Assembly: GCA_002900995.3 (NCBI GenBank)
Contig: CM035312.1
Coordinates: 2,713,582 to 2,777,581 of the forward strand
Reading direction: 5' to 3'
From: Ganoderma boninense
Lineage: Eukaryota; Basidiomycota; Agaricomycetes; Polyporales; Polyporaceae
Length of the DNA: 64,000 nt
Positions 46,010-59,020 of the stretch are shown here, in pieces (position 1 is the stretch's first letter; every line of letters begins with the position of its first letter). A program made the position numbers and the translations under genes. Below the pieces are notes generated by a model. That model worked only from the letters and a program-made list of their open reading frames with translations. It searched no databases and had not been told where the DNA came from.

Positions 46010-47210
46010 GGGAGGAGAGGAGAGTGGGCTGGAGGGCAGCGGGGCGTCGGCGCGAGGGGAAGATGGTGGTGGGAGGAAAGAGCGAGGACGAGCGCCTTCG
46101 CGCGCTGTCAGAAACCACATACCCGTGTTCTAGCTCCGCCGAATTGGAAGCCGTTAACAAAACAAGCCCAGGTGAGAGTAACTCGAGCGCTTACAAGCAG
46201 ATCCCGGATCTGACTAAGTAAACAGGCTGCAGTACGATATCACTGCCTTTTTTGGAGACGAAAATTTAAGGTGCACGGGGCCCGATCGTTTCCAGGGCGG
46301 TTTTCGCGGAGACTGAAAAAATACGGTGAATGCCGGTTAGCTCCGGGAACACCGGGATCCGAAAGGCCCGACATGGCGCTTATCTTGTCACATGCATGAG
46401 GTCGCCATCCGAGTGACAGGCGACATCGAGCGTTGAGGAACCGTTCTGCAACTCTGCAACGCCTCGAGACCAGCACAGTAGTATGGATATTGTACCACCT
46501 TAAAACGCCTACGTTACGGTTTAAGGAAGGACGAGGGAACATGGGAACATGGGAAAGAACCGGAAGTCGCATGCCGAAGCACCCCACATAGACGCCGAGC
46601 TGCGCTGGCATCAGTCTGATTTCAACCATGTACAGTCCGCCAGCCGTAGACAGTCACAATCATAAGAAGGGGCTGTGGACCATATCCTGACATAGTGTTC
46701 TTGTCAACTCAGAACCTACTATGACACAGGGGACCTGCGGCATGATCCTCCCGAGCCCTTGAACGAGTACATGTGCAAACCTTCCCATGTCTCCAAGTAC
46801 CCCAGATACTGTACAAATGGCAGGCGGCACGCCAAGCTGCCAGAACCAACCAGCGTCATATGGCGACGTCGACGATGCGAGAGCAGGGCTACGATACGTA
46901 TGTAATGCATAAGGTAAGGCGGCAGCTGAAACCAGAATTCGATATACAAGTGCGATGATGCGGACAAGCCGGGATGCGAAAGCAATGCAGACAATGCGAG
47001 ATACGACCACTATGACGACGATGCGAGCGGCGGTCCACCGAGCCAAATCAGGTCCCAATGTGCCTCTATGGTCCCGCGACCTCTTATCCGGCCCACTCTT
47101 TCCTCCCCTCCCCAAACCGATTTTGAAGGCGCGCGGGGCGCCAGTGCACGATGCGCCGCGTATGCAGACGCAGAGCTCTCCCAGCTCGACCCGAAGCCCG
47201 CAAACAGCCC
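46010..47210. other. Intergenic downstream of ICMT
   Basis: No supported gene. Long Arg-rich frames that overlap the ICMT C-terminus on the same strand are out-of-frame readings of it. Confidence 0.45.
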
Positions 47211-48646
47211 TCAGTACACCCACGGCACCAGCCTCCACCTGACACGGTCCGCCCACTCCTCCCATCTCGACCCAAACACCCGGTGGAGCTCGCGGTCCTC
47301 GGTCAGGACGCGCTTGTTCGTGCTCTTGAGCGCATACGTGACCTTCGTCGTCCAGAACAGCACGAACGCCCACGCAAGGACCGTACCCACCGCGCCCGGC
47401 CGCCCCAAACATGATCCCTCTCCTGCCCCCACATCTTCTCTCCGCTCCAGCCCAAGCTCCTCCACCATCCCCACCAGCCCTCTGAGCGCGGCGCATGCAC
47501 TGGGCACGAGCCACGCTTCCCGCAACCACGCGCCGGGCGCGAGCATGACTGCGCTTGAGCCCAGCAGGAGGGCGTACACACCTGTATAGCTCGGGTGTCG
47601 TACGTGCGAATACGGTCCGACGGTGACGAGGGTGTGGTCGGGGGAGATTGTGATCTCGAACGTGAACAGTGCCCCAAGCGCACGGAAGCATGCCAGCCGT
47701 AGTACCGCGCCGCACGACACGACTACTGAGCCGAGTAGCAGCAGTAGAGACGGCCTGAGGAGGGCGACTGCCGGTGTTGATGATGTTGTTCTTCGAGGAT
47801 AGCGCTAACGTTGAGGAGTGATGATGCGGGGGCGTCGGGGAAGGCTCCGGTCCCCGCGGGGAGGAGGACCGCGGCGAAGGGGCGGGTGAGGGACGAGGGG
47901 AAGGCGAGGTGGAGGGTGACGAGCGCGTCGGCGAGGACGAACGCCCAGGTCATCATCTTCGATTTGTCGCGCGCCCGGCCAGAAGCAATGCGGCGACGCG
48001 GCCACACGGAAAACAGAAAACGCGACACGGGAAAAGGCAAGGGGAATCAGCGACGTTGCACAACACGGAACAAAGTTGGCTTCCCAGACGATTCACGAGT
48101 CCGCCGCGAGCGCCAGGGGAGCCTCGCGGCCGCGGGTGCAGATGAGAGCTCCCCTCCCGGGATCCTGGTCCCCCATCCAGAATTCTCCCGCACAAATCAG
48201 AAAGGCTCTAGGGTGGCACAGCGATCTGCCGCCAGCCTGCCCGTGCCAATGCCACGGGACAAGAACCACACGCCGCACGGCGCGTGTTCCGAGCCGCTTG
48301 CAGTTCAGGCATTCTCCTGTGTCCGGACAATGAACTGGACTGGCAGGGGATGCAATAGCACGGCACCGCGCGAGGCCACCCGGGGCGTGCTTGCGGTCGT
48401 GTCTTGCGGCAGGAGTGCGACATCGTATTGAACACTAACCTTGGTACAGAACGTGACATGGCGGATCGCTCGCTCAAAAAGCGTCCGGTTGTCGATGCAT
48501 GTCTTCGGGGCCGGAGGCGGATTCGGCGGCGAGAGCGACCGGTGGACGGCGTACCCTGTCGCGAGGAGCGCAGCGATCTTCACAAGCGGTGGCGCGGCAT
48601 CCGCGGGGATCGCCGCAAGGCTTTTGTCATCGAACGCGGAGGACAT
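47211..48646 (-). CDS. Isoprenylcysteine carboxyl methyltransferase (ICMT/PEMT family)
   Basis: This integral membrane enzyme methylates the C-terminal prenylcysteine of CaaX proteins in the ER. Exon 1 (48440-48646) gives 69 residues with a hydrophobic span (PLVKIAALLATGYAVH). A long 483-nt intron follows, then exon 2 from 47956 (MMTWAFVLADALVTLHLAF, a membrane span). The last exon, to a stop at 47211, carries SLLLLLGSVVVSCGAVLRLA, FTFEITISPDHTLVTVGPY and the family hallmark SHVRHPSYTG. It continues with further hydrophobic spans and ends RELHRVFGSRWEEWADRV. The catalytic RHPxYxG region is intact. The join between exon 2 and the last exon (about 47760-47815) is off by one base for every GT..AG pair I tried, so the splice is unusual or one base is wrong. 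A TATATA motif lies near 48903-48912. It could be one of several ICMT-like paralogs common in these fungi. Confidence 0.78.
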
Positions 48647-51600
48647 GGCAGCGAGCGTGGGGAGTATGCAGAGCGCAGCGGCGATGCGCGTCTTGCTGCA
48701 CGTCAGCGGCGGGAGTGGTGGAGAAATCGTCGTGGTGGCGAGGACCCGTCGGGCTTGGGTGCGACAGTTCGGTGGAGATTCAGCCTGGCCTAGAGCAACC
48801 GTGCAGAACGGGAAAGCGGCAGCGGCGGTGGCGGTACGGAGCAAGGGGAGGGGATGAGGTCAGGGAGTGAGCTAGGCGAAGGTGGGCAGCAGAACCGTGC
48901 AGTATATATCCGCCGGAGGGAAGACGCGGGGTGTGAGAACGGCTAAAAGGGGATGTAGATTCAAGGAGAAGAGAAGAAAGCAGGAGGGGGACGGGGTGAG
49001 GCGTGGGCCGGGTTCTCGCTGACGGCTTCGGTTCGTGAGCGTGCCACGGACTGTGTGCTTCTCGCCAAGAAGGGGAGCGTGAGCGCGGGGAGACGAGGCT
49101 CAGACTCTAGCTCTGGAGTTGGATTAACAAGGTCCGAGGAGCTCGCGTGGAGGGGCACGCCGTCTGGCAGCGGTGAAGGGAGAAGGTTGCCGTTCAAGGG
49201 AGGGGAAGGGGCAAAGCCAGTCAGAGAGCCAGTCAGAGAGCGGGTATCAAACGGAATATATGAACGGAAAGACCCGACAGCGTCGCCGATAGAATGACTG
49301 CCTGAAGGGAAAACAGACAGATGGTGCTGCTACGTCTCACAGGGCATTCGCCGGAGATGTGTCCTTACTTATGTGCAGCTTCGCATCTTGCTTGGACATC
49401 ATCGCCCCTGCTGTCAACATCAGTGGACAGGAAGGGGTCGGCGCGTGCTGGTGAGTGTCCGCAGTGGGAGATGTGCTCGGTTGGCGAGGGTTTACGAGAG
49501 GGGCGTGCGACGGAGAAAGAGCGGGAGACTTGGGCTCGAGAACGCGCTCGACAGTAACGGCAACAGACCAAGGAAAGAAAGCAGGCGCGCAAAGAGATGA
49601 TCGCCCTCGAATCGCCTCCCGCCGGCGCCACAGCGCTGACTCGATCGATCCGGTAGGCAGATTCCCCTGCTTTTGCTTGCCCCGCACTGGCTTGTCTTGC
49701 CCGCTTCGAAACATCCCTATCACCATTCCACACCTGAGATACAACCTGGCACTCACCTGGCGGTTGCATCGGCATGTCTTGGACAGGCCGGTGACCTGAT
49801 TGACATGCATGGAGCACAACTGCCACCGAGTCAGCGAACGACGCGCAATGCAGCTTGATCTTCTCAAATCCCGCCGCCCCTGCAATGTGCGTCCTGCAGG
49901 CCGGATCCTTCGGCCTCTTAGCCAGATGCACTTCCTCTGACATGAACACCGTATGTGTCGCCCGCAAAGCTCTGCTTCCAAGTCCCCAGAAGACAGAACC
50001 GCTTCAGAATGTCTACCTTCTTCTTCTCCACAAGCCCTTCCCTTATCCATCCTCGCCAAGACGAGACCGGCCTACCGTCATCGGCTTACGGCTGCTCCCA
50101 CCGTCATATACAGCCCTCAAGGGGATTGGTTCGCGTCCTATACCATCACGTCCATCGGTCCAGGCGAGGTGCTCCCATCGACGCCTTCACATAATCCAGC
50201 CCGGCGAATTTCTTCTCGTCTGTTGCGCTCTTTCTTTTTCCGTGTCGCTGCAGCCCGCGACCCTGACTGCCAGCGTCATGCCGGGCCCCGGCTCAATTTT
50301 TACTGTCGCGTGTCCACGAAGCCAAAACTGCAAACAGCTGCCGGCATCAGCGGCACGCCCGTCCGCGTCCGCAGCATCCTGTGAGGGACCTCTAAGAGGG
50401 CGAGTTAGTTGCCGGCGATATCCAAACGCAAAACGAATGAAATGTAACGCAGCTTGCTCACCTTACGCACATCATATGTACGTTACGGTACATAGCACGC
50501 GCTGTCACACGCCCGTTAGGCCCCTCCGGCGATCAGAAACAGATCCAGCGTAGAGGCCGCGCGCCAAGCCCTCGTTGCATCGTCCGTATGTCGTGAACAA
50601 AACATTCGTTCAAAACATACGAGCAGGGCTAGGCCGCCCGACCCCCACGCATTCGCGCGCCCGGCCTCAATGACTTGCCAGTGTCCCTGCACGCGGTGGT
50701 CGTCTGGCAGGCAGATAAGTGCTCGCGTCGCGTGCGCGATGGGCGCGTTCCCTCATTACGAGAGTGCCCGTCCCTTGTCCGGTTTAAGCGCCCGGCGGCG
50801 GGCACATCGGACGGGACGATGGGAATGTATCGTCGGCAACTCAGCCCCAGGCGGCTCTGGGTCGGCCACCTATTGTATTGAGGCCCGAGAGCACGATCAT
50901 CCGCGGACCTCCCCGCTTGTAGGCCTAGGATCCCGGCACAATTCAGCCATCAGTGACACAATGATCTCTCGAAGCGGAAAACCAATGTCGGGACTCACGC
51001 TCGCGTTAATGGTAGTAAACAGGAATCTTGGGATACCCATGGATTTCCCATGCGTCCGAGACTTCCCTCTTCGCGAACTCGCTAACGCTTCGTTGCTCCC
51101 AGGCTGTGTTTCGTAGCCATGCAGCACGACTGCCATTGACCCTGCACCAGGGCCTCATATCATCAGAGCGGGGGACCGACAGATTGGTGCAGAAAGGAAC
51201 AACCAACGGGCCACCGACAGGGAATTCCGATTTGCATCCTGGGCCCTGGGTGTAACAGGGGCATCGGGTAGCCTGCTTGACGTACGCCGTGGGCCCACAC
51301 GGTCAAGTGGCTCAACGGCGGGTGGCCTTCCCGAATCCGTGCCGCGTGAAGTGTGGCAGAGCGTGGGTGGGTATCCATCTGCGACGGGAGCGAGAAGCGA
51401 TGCGGGGTTCCGGCCTTCCAGCCTGAAACGGATCCCGAAGATGGTTGTGCAGTGGACAGAAGGGGAATTGCATCGTCGGGCGGTGAGCTCTCCCGGGAGA
51501 AGAGAGCACATGCCCGGTGTCCGACATCGACGTCGTACGTGAAGGGCCGCGAACCACGATCTCCCGCTGGGCGGGCGGGCTGTGCGCGTCGCTGCTCGGG

Positions 51601-52039
51601 CTTCGGGCCTCGAGCCTCGAGTCGAGGGGCTTCTCCGCCGGGTGGTTCTGGAAGTCCGATAGGCCGCATCCAGAGACCGATCTCCACGAAGTCGGCGAAG
51701 CTCGCATGTTGGCGAGATCGTATACGCCGAGGCCTGAAAGGACCTAAATGAATACCATGGGGCAGCCAGGACCACATAAGGTCCAACGCCTGCAGCACAG
51801 CTACCGAGGTGAACCAAGAACGTCAGCTTTCGATGAATTACGACCCGCAGAATCCATGCTTACCCGTTTCCCAGAACCGGAAGCGTTTGAAATGTCACAT
51901 GAATGCGCACACGCCAATGCATCACCTCAACTGTCCGCCCACCGCAGCGTCCATGTCTCTGAACTTCACAGCCCTTCGGACATCTGCCGAGCGAACACAA
52001 GAAGTGCCGCTGCGCTCCGCGCCGAGGCAATTGGAATGA
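48647..52039. other. Region with weak minus-strand coding signals
   Basis: A minus-strand piece at about 49760-49950 reads EEVHLAKRPKDPACRTHIAG...FEKIKLHCASFADSVAVVL and ends near a GTGAGT donor, so a multi-exon gene is possible. At 51163-51817 two minus-strand frames are open together. I could not assemble a gene or name a family. Confidence 0.3.
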
Positions 52040-53720
52040 TCATCGATGCCGCGATGCCTCTCGGGCTATGCACTGACCTGACCTGTATTCGCAGTACGGT
52101 AACAAAGCCTCCGCAGGCACGTAATAACTCAGTGAAGAAGCACGAAATTGCTTGCAACTCACCGGGCTCCCATAATTCCGGTCACTAACAGTCATATAAC
52201 CTGCGTCCAACCCAAACCGCACCATCCCCGCCCCCAATTCTCTGTACGAAGGAGACTTCTCGGGGCCGTTCGCCAGAACCCTGCGGCCTACGGAAATTGA
52301 CGCAATACATGAGACATTTGTATGTAAGTAGTCATTAACGCCACGCACCTCTAGGAAACTGAATCTGGCACGAAAGGCGCGTGGCGCACCGCGACCCGTC
52401 CCCGCGAAGCCTGTCCATCTCCTCGCTGCCGAACAGGAAGCAGGCGCACACTTCCTTAAGCTGGACAACTGCAGCCTATACAGTGCGACTCTGGCCTTGC
52501 AGACAGGTGTAAGGAGGGCTGCCGCGTCTTGCTTTGACCTGGCGACTTCCGTATCAGCGGAGGCACTGCATGCGCCCTGCAAGCCGTGTGTGGGTCGTGT
52601 CCTTGTTGCCAGGGAACGCCACTGGGCCCAAAACCACAGAAGGAGAAGGAGGTCGCCTGCTCCTGCAAACGTGGACGCAATAAGCGCGACCGTGAAACCC
52701 GACAGCCCGAGAAAATTAATGAGCAGGGAAAGCAGCATACGCAAACCGGCTACTCGTCAGCCCCCCAGGCTAAACTGCGCCTCAACACCCGCGAGGCTCG
52801 CGATGAGATGACACACACCAACCTAATCGCATCGCACAGGCTGATCAGGAGCCCCTCAGGACCGCGCGCTCCGCCGCATCTCTCACGTCAGATAGCCTCC
52901 GTCTTTGTAAGTGCGCGCATCGCGAGCAGACTGAGCGACTCCTCCGCGATAGCACGCTCAACAGCCCCGGATCTCGAAGTGCGCGTGGATTCAATAGAGG
53001 GCTGCCCTGCGCATACGTCAACCACACATCGTCGTGGTTCACAGCACTGGAACCTTCCAGTAAACGGCCTTCCGAGGCGGGGTTGCCTGATCGGCGTTTG
53101 GCGAACGCCACAGCGCCGTCATGGCCTAACGCCGCAGGAAAGGGAATTCGAGTGAACTGCAGGGAATGTGGTCCCAAGCGGATCAGGGTCCAGAGAAGTG
53201 ACAACAGCTGCAGCGTCACGGGACCGCTGCGGCAGGCGACGGAGGTTGCAGAGCCAATGACCGTCGAACGGTCTCCGACTGCGCAGGTGCGACATACATA
53301 CCGGCGCGCAGCCTCTGAGATGCAGGGAATCACAGATCCTCACCACGTACACGCATGTCGACGCACGGGCACTCCCTGCAGGATGGACACCTTTACGTGC
53401 ACGGAGGCACCAACATGACCCTGAAAAAAGCCGCGCGCAACTGCGATCCTCAATCTGGGATAGATCTCCAACTAACCTTCCAATTTATCGCCTCGCACAG
53501 GACGTAAAAACCTCGTGCGTCAATATCCGGGGGCAGGACGACCGTAAGTGCCACAAAGCCGTGGTACATCTTCAGCAGAATAAGGCAACTCATCCTCCTC
53601 CGCGGCAATGCGAGTTATTAGCAGCACGGGAGAAGAGAAGGAGCTGCCTTTGTGGCCCAATGCTGTGGGTGAGGGGCCTGTTCGAGGTCTCCGGACGACA
53701 GGTATGTGAACTGCACCAGC
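52040..53720 (-). CDS. Candidate multi-exon membrane protein, very uncertain
   Basis: A minus-strand stretch near 53535-53610 (YHGFVALTVVLPPDIDARGF, then YVLCEAINWK ending at a GTTAGT donor) and another at 52520-52744 (LLSLLINFLGLSGFTVALIA and LLLLLWFWAQWRSLA) look like membrane spans. Downstream pieces (ACSASADTEVARSKQDAAAL, ANGPEKSPSYRELGAG) look like a soluble tail split by short introns. I cannot fix the exon chain between 52845 and 53500 or name a family. Confidence 0.22.
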
Positions 53721-56700
53721 GCGATGCAATGCTCGAGACGAAATGAAGCCCGGGATAGAAGACTTGGGGTGCGAAGCGCGGGGACGCACCGGACCGCCAG
53801 TCAATGAATGACTGATTTGATGTTCGCCTTCTCAGCAATTCAGTGCTCCATGACCGGGCATTTCTGCACTCCGATGGTCAACCAGAGAGATTCCGCGAGC
53901 AACCAATTAGAGATGAACCCACAGGAGAGGAACGGTATCACATGCCGTCGCACGACTGTGCGTAAGTTCATGCCATCCCTCTGGGCAGTCTATGGAAGAC
54001 ATCACCAACTCGGGACAGTAGGCGTCAGACACGAGCATGTTGGGACCGTGCCTGCCTGCATGATGCCTCAAATGCCGTATTCTTCCCCATTCCATTCATT
54101 GTGCCAGGCCAGCTTCCCGTCGGTTACCGCAAGAATCGGACACTGAGCGGTCTTGATGGGACCGAAAGAGAACATGACGAGAACCGAACCCTTATAGTCC
54201 AACGGCGGGATCCGGGGAGAGACGTTCTCGTTGGATCGAAGCGCATTTGTGCGCTAACTTTGCTATTATGCAGCGGATGCTGAAGCAAGAATAGCTCAGG
54301 CCCTATCAAATCGTATCGCTGCGAATACTGAGCACGACTCACCTCAAGCAATGCCACAAACCTAGGGCGGTACATGGCCCAAGGAACCACCTTCCAGTAG
54401 TATTGAAGGCGATCCCGGTGAATGCCGGGAGCATTATGAACTGCGTGGCGAAACATCGACGACGGGTTGGACAGCATTCGTGTAGTCGATCCTGACATCA
54501 TCGTCTATCAGCGTCGTGACACGCGCTCAGTGCTGAGCAGTGTGCAGCGCGAGTATAACTACCGACGCTAGAAGGCTGCAGAAGCAGAAGGCTTGAACGA
54601 GGAGCAGCCACGGGAATCTACTGCATATGAACAGAAGTGCGGGCAGTGTCCGATCGTTCCAGGATAGGCGTGGGCGACAGAGGACCACATTCAGATTATA
54701 GCCGCATTCGATGATGATCGCAAGTCTATGAAATCAATTCAATTCAGGAAGCGATACGATTGAAGGATCACGGGTTATAGAAATTCTGACTGAGAGCTTC
54801 ATCTCTGCTGTCCTGTGGGCGATACTAGTTCGATATTCATCCTCCATTATTTCGCTAGCCATGACGCTCCTTTTTATCTCTGCAACTCGGAGAGCCCCCA
54901 TTGGAGGTTACCAGACTGAGAGAATCAGAGATGATCATGCAGGATGCTGTTCAGGAGTTTGATGCACTCACCATTCAGTTGCAGTCAATGAAGTCAAGAG
55001 ACTGGGGTGTGTTGAGACGTGTCGCATCCTAAAATCAGCATGGCGCCACCGGACCATTTGGGAGGAATTAGTACTTACAGAATCACTGGTAGCAGGGTTG
55101 GACATTGAACGAAGTGAGTCGCGACATGGTGCTTTCTTGCGATCGGGGCCCAGCAGGCCGAAAACGTCGGGGATGCTATGCTTTCTTCTCGGAGCTTTTG
55201 GTGAAAGCATACTTACATATTCTAGAAAAAAGCGGGTGATCAACCGACGGACGGTCACTCACGCCCGTCGGGGACGGGTTCCTAAATGCATACGTCAGTC
55301 CTCGAATATCGGAAAATGCCTCTTATTCAAATACCTATTCTCTTCTCCGTATGATGGAGTGGGTACATCGAGTTGACTGCCTGAGTAATGGAATACTAAT
55401 AGGTATGTGTTAGGACCACACGAACAAGACGCTCGATGGGAAGTGCTCCTTCCACACACGTACCACGCCCGATGGAAAAGGCACCTGGAACACCTACCTC
55501 TGTACAAATCCTTCAATTTGATGCGCATATACAAGCGGGTTAAAGTCGTTGGCTCATGGCAGGCAGTTTTAGGCGACGGGATGGTGGTGGTTGGGGCGAA
55601 AAGTGTGGCGCTTGCATTTCCTAGGTCTGATGGCGGCGGATGCCGAAAGCCGGGGAACTGTACCCGGATGATCCCGATGTCCCGATTGCCACGACGCCCT
55701 GCTGCTTGGGGCGACCTTCCTTCCACAGTTCAACTTCCTCAGCTGCTGCTAGGCATCCACCAGTGTCCGTAGTTAAAAACTTGTCGACATTTGGGCCACA
55801 GGCTCTATGGGGAGCTATATGGTTGTTTCTTGAGATAAATGATGCTCGTCATGCCTTTGCGGCAGCTTTGGCTAACTTGGTAGCGTGTTAGCTGCAGCTG
55901 CGACTCGTACTACAGCGACTCGGATGGATTTGATCCCGGGCGAGCCAGCGACCGATCCATGCACTATGGCGGAGAAGAAACGTAGATCGTTGCAACCTCT
56001 CATACAAAGGTGCGTTAATCTGTATACCTGTCTGACCCTGTCTTTTACGCGTTGCTTTCCTAGCATTACTATACCGCTTCTCCCGTCACGGTGAGTGGCG
56101 ATGCCAGTCATCTAGTTTTCAAGCTTCGAGACCACACCGTTCGCCACCGTCGGATGCATGTTCTACAAACCGCTATTGTTCTGAAACTCGTGTAAGCGGC
56201 GCGCTTTGACCCCCCTGTTCGTAACCCCGACTGGATGAATCACCTCCCTCCTAGTGGAGGCGCTCAAACCAAAGCGTCGAACGATACAGCCCGTGCTCCG
56301 AAAGAATGCGATGCCACCAAATCTCACGGTAAACCTTTGTCTTTTTGTCGATTCTTTTCATCATAGCCCCAGCCATCCGCTTTGCTGTTGACCACAAGCT
56401 TTGACGTCATCGCAGGAACGCTTTGGACAACGCGCTGAACCACCGTATAAAAGTACCCACTTCCACCTAATCTTGCCCCGTCTCGCAGACGGACGTCCAC
56501 CAACAACCCACAGAACTCTGATCACCTCCACGATATTCACCCATGGCCTCATCTTCCTCTGCACGCACGGCGGTCGACATGCAGCTTGCCGAGTATACCT
56601 TTGCTAGATGGGTATACATCGACAAAGTGCCACGACTTTGTAGACCAATACGGCACTTCCGTCCCCAACGTCAACGCGATTGTGGACACATTGGGGAGCG

Positions 56701-57152
56701 AGACAGCCTGTATTCGCGCCTTGATTTTGCATGGACAGTGCGTTGTAGCTCTATTTCTGGAAGTCCACGGTCTGATCGAGCATACGACTCTAGCATGGCG
56801 AAGGGCCGTCAGACGCGCTACTCATACACGAAAGGAGTGCGAGGTCTAACACCTCTCGAAGCGTTCAAAGAAGCACTTCGGATCGGCCTCGCAGCTGCCA
56901 AAATCGCGCCTGCCCCCAAGGTCAATATTCCGACGCGGCCCTGGGAGCGGACATCGCACTCGATACATTGGCTGGCACCCCGCTTCCTTGTTCCTCACGC
57001 CAGCCGGCCAGTCTTCATCCCCCGCCCGCTCACCGGCCCCTCCTCACTGTGGTGCACGGCAAATCCGTCTAGTTCCACTACTGCTAGCGGCACCGATCTC
57101 ATCAGCGCTCCGCCTCCGTTATGCACCGTGCAAGACTCAACCTGCGGGTAAC
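53721..57152. other. No confident gene; one weak + strand candidate
   Basis: A + strand frame beginning ATGGCCTCATC at 56543 (MASSSSARTAVDMQLAEYTF) overlaps another in a second frame with protein-like sequence (CHDFVDQYGTSVPNVNAIVD, then LGSETACIRALILHG, 56586-56849). They may be parts of one gene with an indel or hidden intron. On the minus strand a frame starting at 54501 (MLSNPSSMFRHAVHNAPGIH) ends at a GTGAGT donor. Nothing else is supported. Confidence 0.3.
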
Positions 57153-59020
57153 ATGCAAGGCGATCTCTCGGCCTCTTGGAGCTGCGGCGACGCCGACATC
57201 CTGTACAGGAACGGTGAGTGTACTGTATATCCTCGGCTGCCGAACATGAAGCCGTTCGTCGTGACCGGGTTACCTCCGGTACATCTTCATGTCCTTTACC
57301 ATTCCAAACCCGACCCCAAGGCAGGGAATTTCTACACAAGCGCCCGCCCCGTATGCCCAAACGACGTCAAGGACACGCCCATGCTCCTGCTCTGGAGTTG
57401 CGTCCACGGAGACCTCTTCGTCCAGGCCCCGCAGCAAGTTTTGGCACCCCCACCAGTCGGCTCTTTCAATTTGGCGAACCCCTCATTCCCTTCTGCTGCC
57501 TTCAATCTTCCACCTGGCATGATGTCTCTCCAGCAATACGCGTATGCATACCAAAGCCGCTACCATCCACCCCTCTGCCAGCACCGCATGTATTTCCTGC
57601 TCCCCCGCCGCAATTCTTGCCCATGTTTCACGCTAGCCATCAGTATCCTCATCAAAATCAACAGCCTGCATTCTCTGCCTCTGCGCCTCCTGGTATGCTG
57701 CCGCTTGTCCCACAGCTGCCAATGCAGAGGGCGGACGTACGAGGTCCAACCAATGCGCAAATTCAGTCTCTTACAGTCTCATCTCAACAGTATGCTCGAG
57801 GGCTCCTGCTTCCACAGTCTGCACCGCAGCCACCTCCTCAGTCGCTCTCTGTGTTCCAACCACGCGCGCCGCCCACCTCCGCCTCTGTCTCTCCATCGGC
57901 CGCACCCAAGGTGTCAGTTTCGAAGAAGAAGAGAGTACGGCGCCGCAGCGTCCCCGCTCCTGGCCCCTCCAGATCGGCCAATTCTGCCAACCCCAAAGCT
58001 CCTTTGGCCTCTGTCCCGGCTCCTCCAGCCTCTTCTCCGACTCCGTCGGCATCTTGTACAGCTCTCTCAACGTTCCCCTGTGCCGTCTTCTGTCTCTGCC
58101 CCCGTTTCGACAGCCTCTGCTCCCGCTTCAACAGCCTCTGCCCCAATTTCGTCAAGTTCTGCTCCGGCCCTCCCACCCTCAGTTCTAGCCCCTACTTCCG
58201 CTGCGACTCCTTCAACGTCTACTCCCGCCGATCCCACCCGCCCACAAAACGTCGCGGCCCCGAGAAGACGCCGTGCGGCCTCGACGACTGTGCCGTCACA
58301 CTGACCCCATCTACCTGGGAGGAGCACTACGCCTCCGCGCACAACATCTCCGAAGAGACCTGGGTCCCGGGCTCGCTCTGCGCGCACCCCGCCTGCCGCG
58401 AGGCGCACGCCGCGGCCGAGGCCGCGATCTCCGCGCGCACGCAGCCCAAGCTCACGATCGCCGTCTGGGCGACGTACAAGCGCCACGTCAAGCAGATGCA
58501 CTTCCCCAAGGGCCGCACGCACCCCTGCACGATCCCCGGGTGCAGCGCGGTGCTCAGCCGCGCGGACGCGCTCCTCCGCCACGTCGAGACCAAGCACAAG
58601 GTCGCGCACGAGGGCAGGGAGCGCACGCCCAAGCGCGCGTGGGCGGGCGACGACTCGGAGGCGGGGTCGCCGAAGAAGAAGAAGGCGCGCACCAGCTCCT
58701 CCCCGATCATTGCCCAGGCCCAGCCCGCGATCGGCTGTGCGATGAACTCGTCTGCAGCCCTCGACATGGGGAGCGTCGCGTTTACTTGGTCGTCGTCTCG
58801 GAAGGGCAAGGAGGTCGCGAAGGGCGGTGGCCCTAAGAAAAGCCGTATTCTGAGCTCTGCCAGCGCGGGACCCTCTATATTCAGGACTAGCAGGGACGAC
58901 GAGGACATGCTCGCTCGGGACGAAGACGAGCGGATGGCTCGGTCTGGAGACTTCGAGTACGACGACGACCTGTGGACGGGAGGCGACGACATGGACTGCG
59001 ATCCTGACAACTACGACTGA
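57153..59020 (+). CDS. Large C2H2 zinc-finger protein, reading frame switches in the middle
   Basis: The N-terminal part (from ATG 57153, MQGDLSASWSCGDADILYRN) leads into a Pro/Gln/Ser-rich region (PPGMLPLVPQLPMQRADV, KVSVSKKKRVRRRSVPAPG). The frame must change near 57550, 58050 and 58200-58260 to keep the protein-like sequence. A 58-nt intron (GTACAG...GACAG, about 58050-58107) explains one change. The others lack good splice sites and may be indels. The C-terminal part is clear: CGLDDCAVTL...WEEHYASAH, CAHPACREAHAAAEA...YKRHVKQMH and CTIPGCSAVLSRADALLRHV, three C2H2 fingers with C-x4-C spacing. Then comes a basic GSPKKKKARTSSS and a very acidic end (DEDERMARSGDFEYDDDLW). It is probably a nuclear regulator; the target is unknown. 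It is GC-rich at third positions in the zinc-finger part. Confidence 0.68.

Noticed and set aside
46660..47715. 351-codon Arg-rich minus-strand frame
   Set aside because: It overlaps the ICMT C-terminal exon in another frame. The ICMT frame has the RHPSYTG hallmark.
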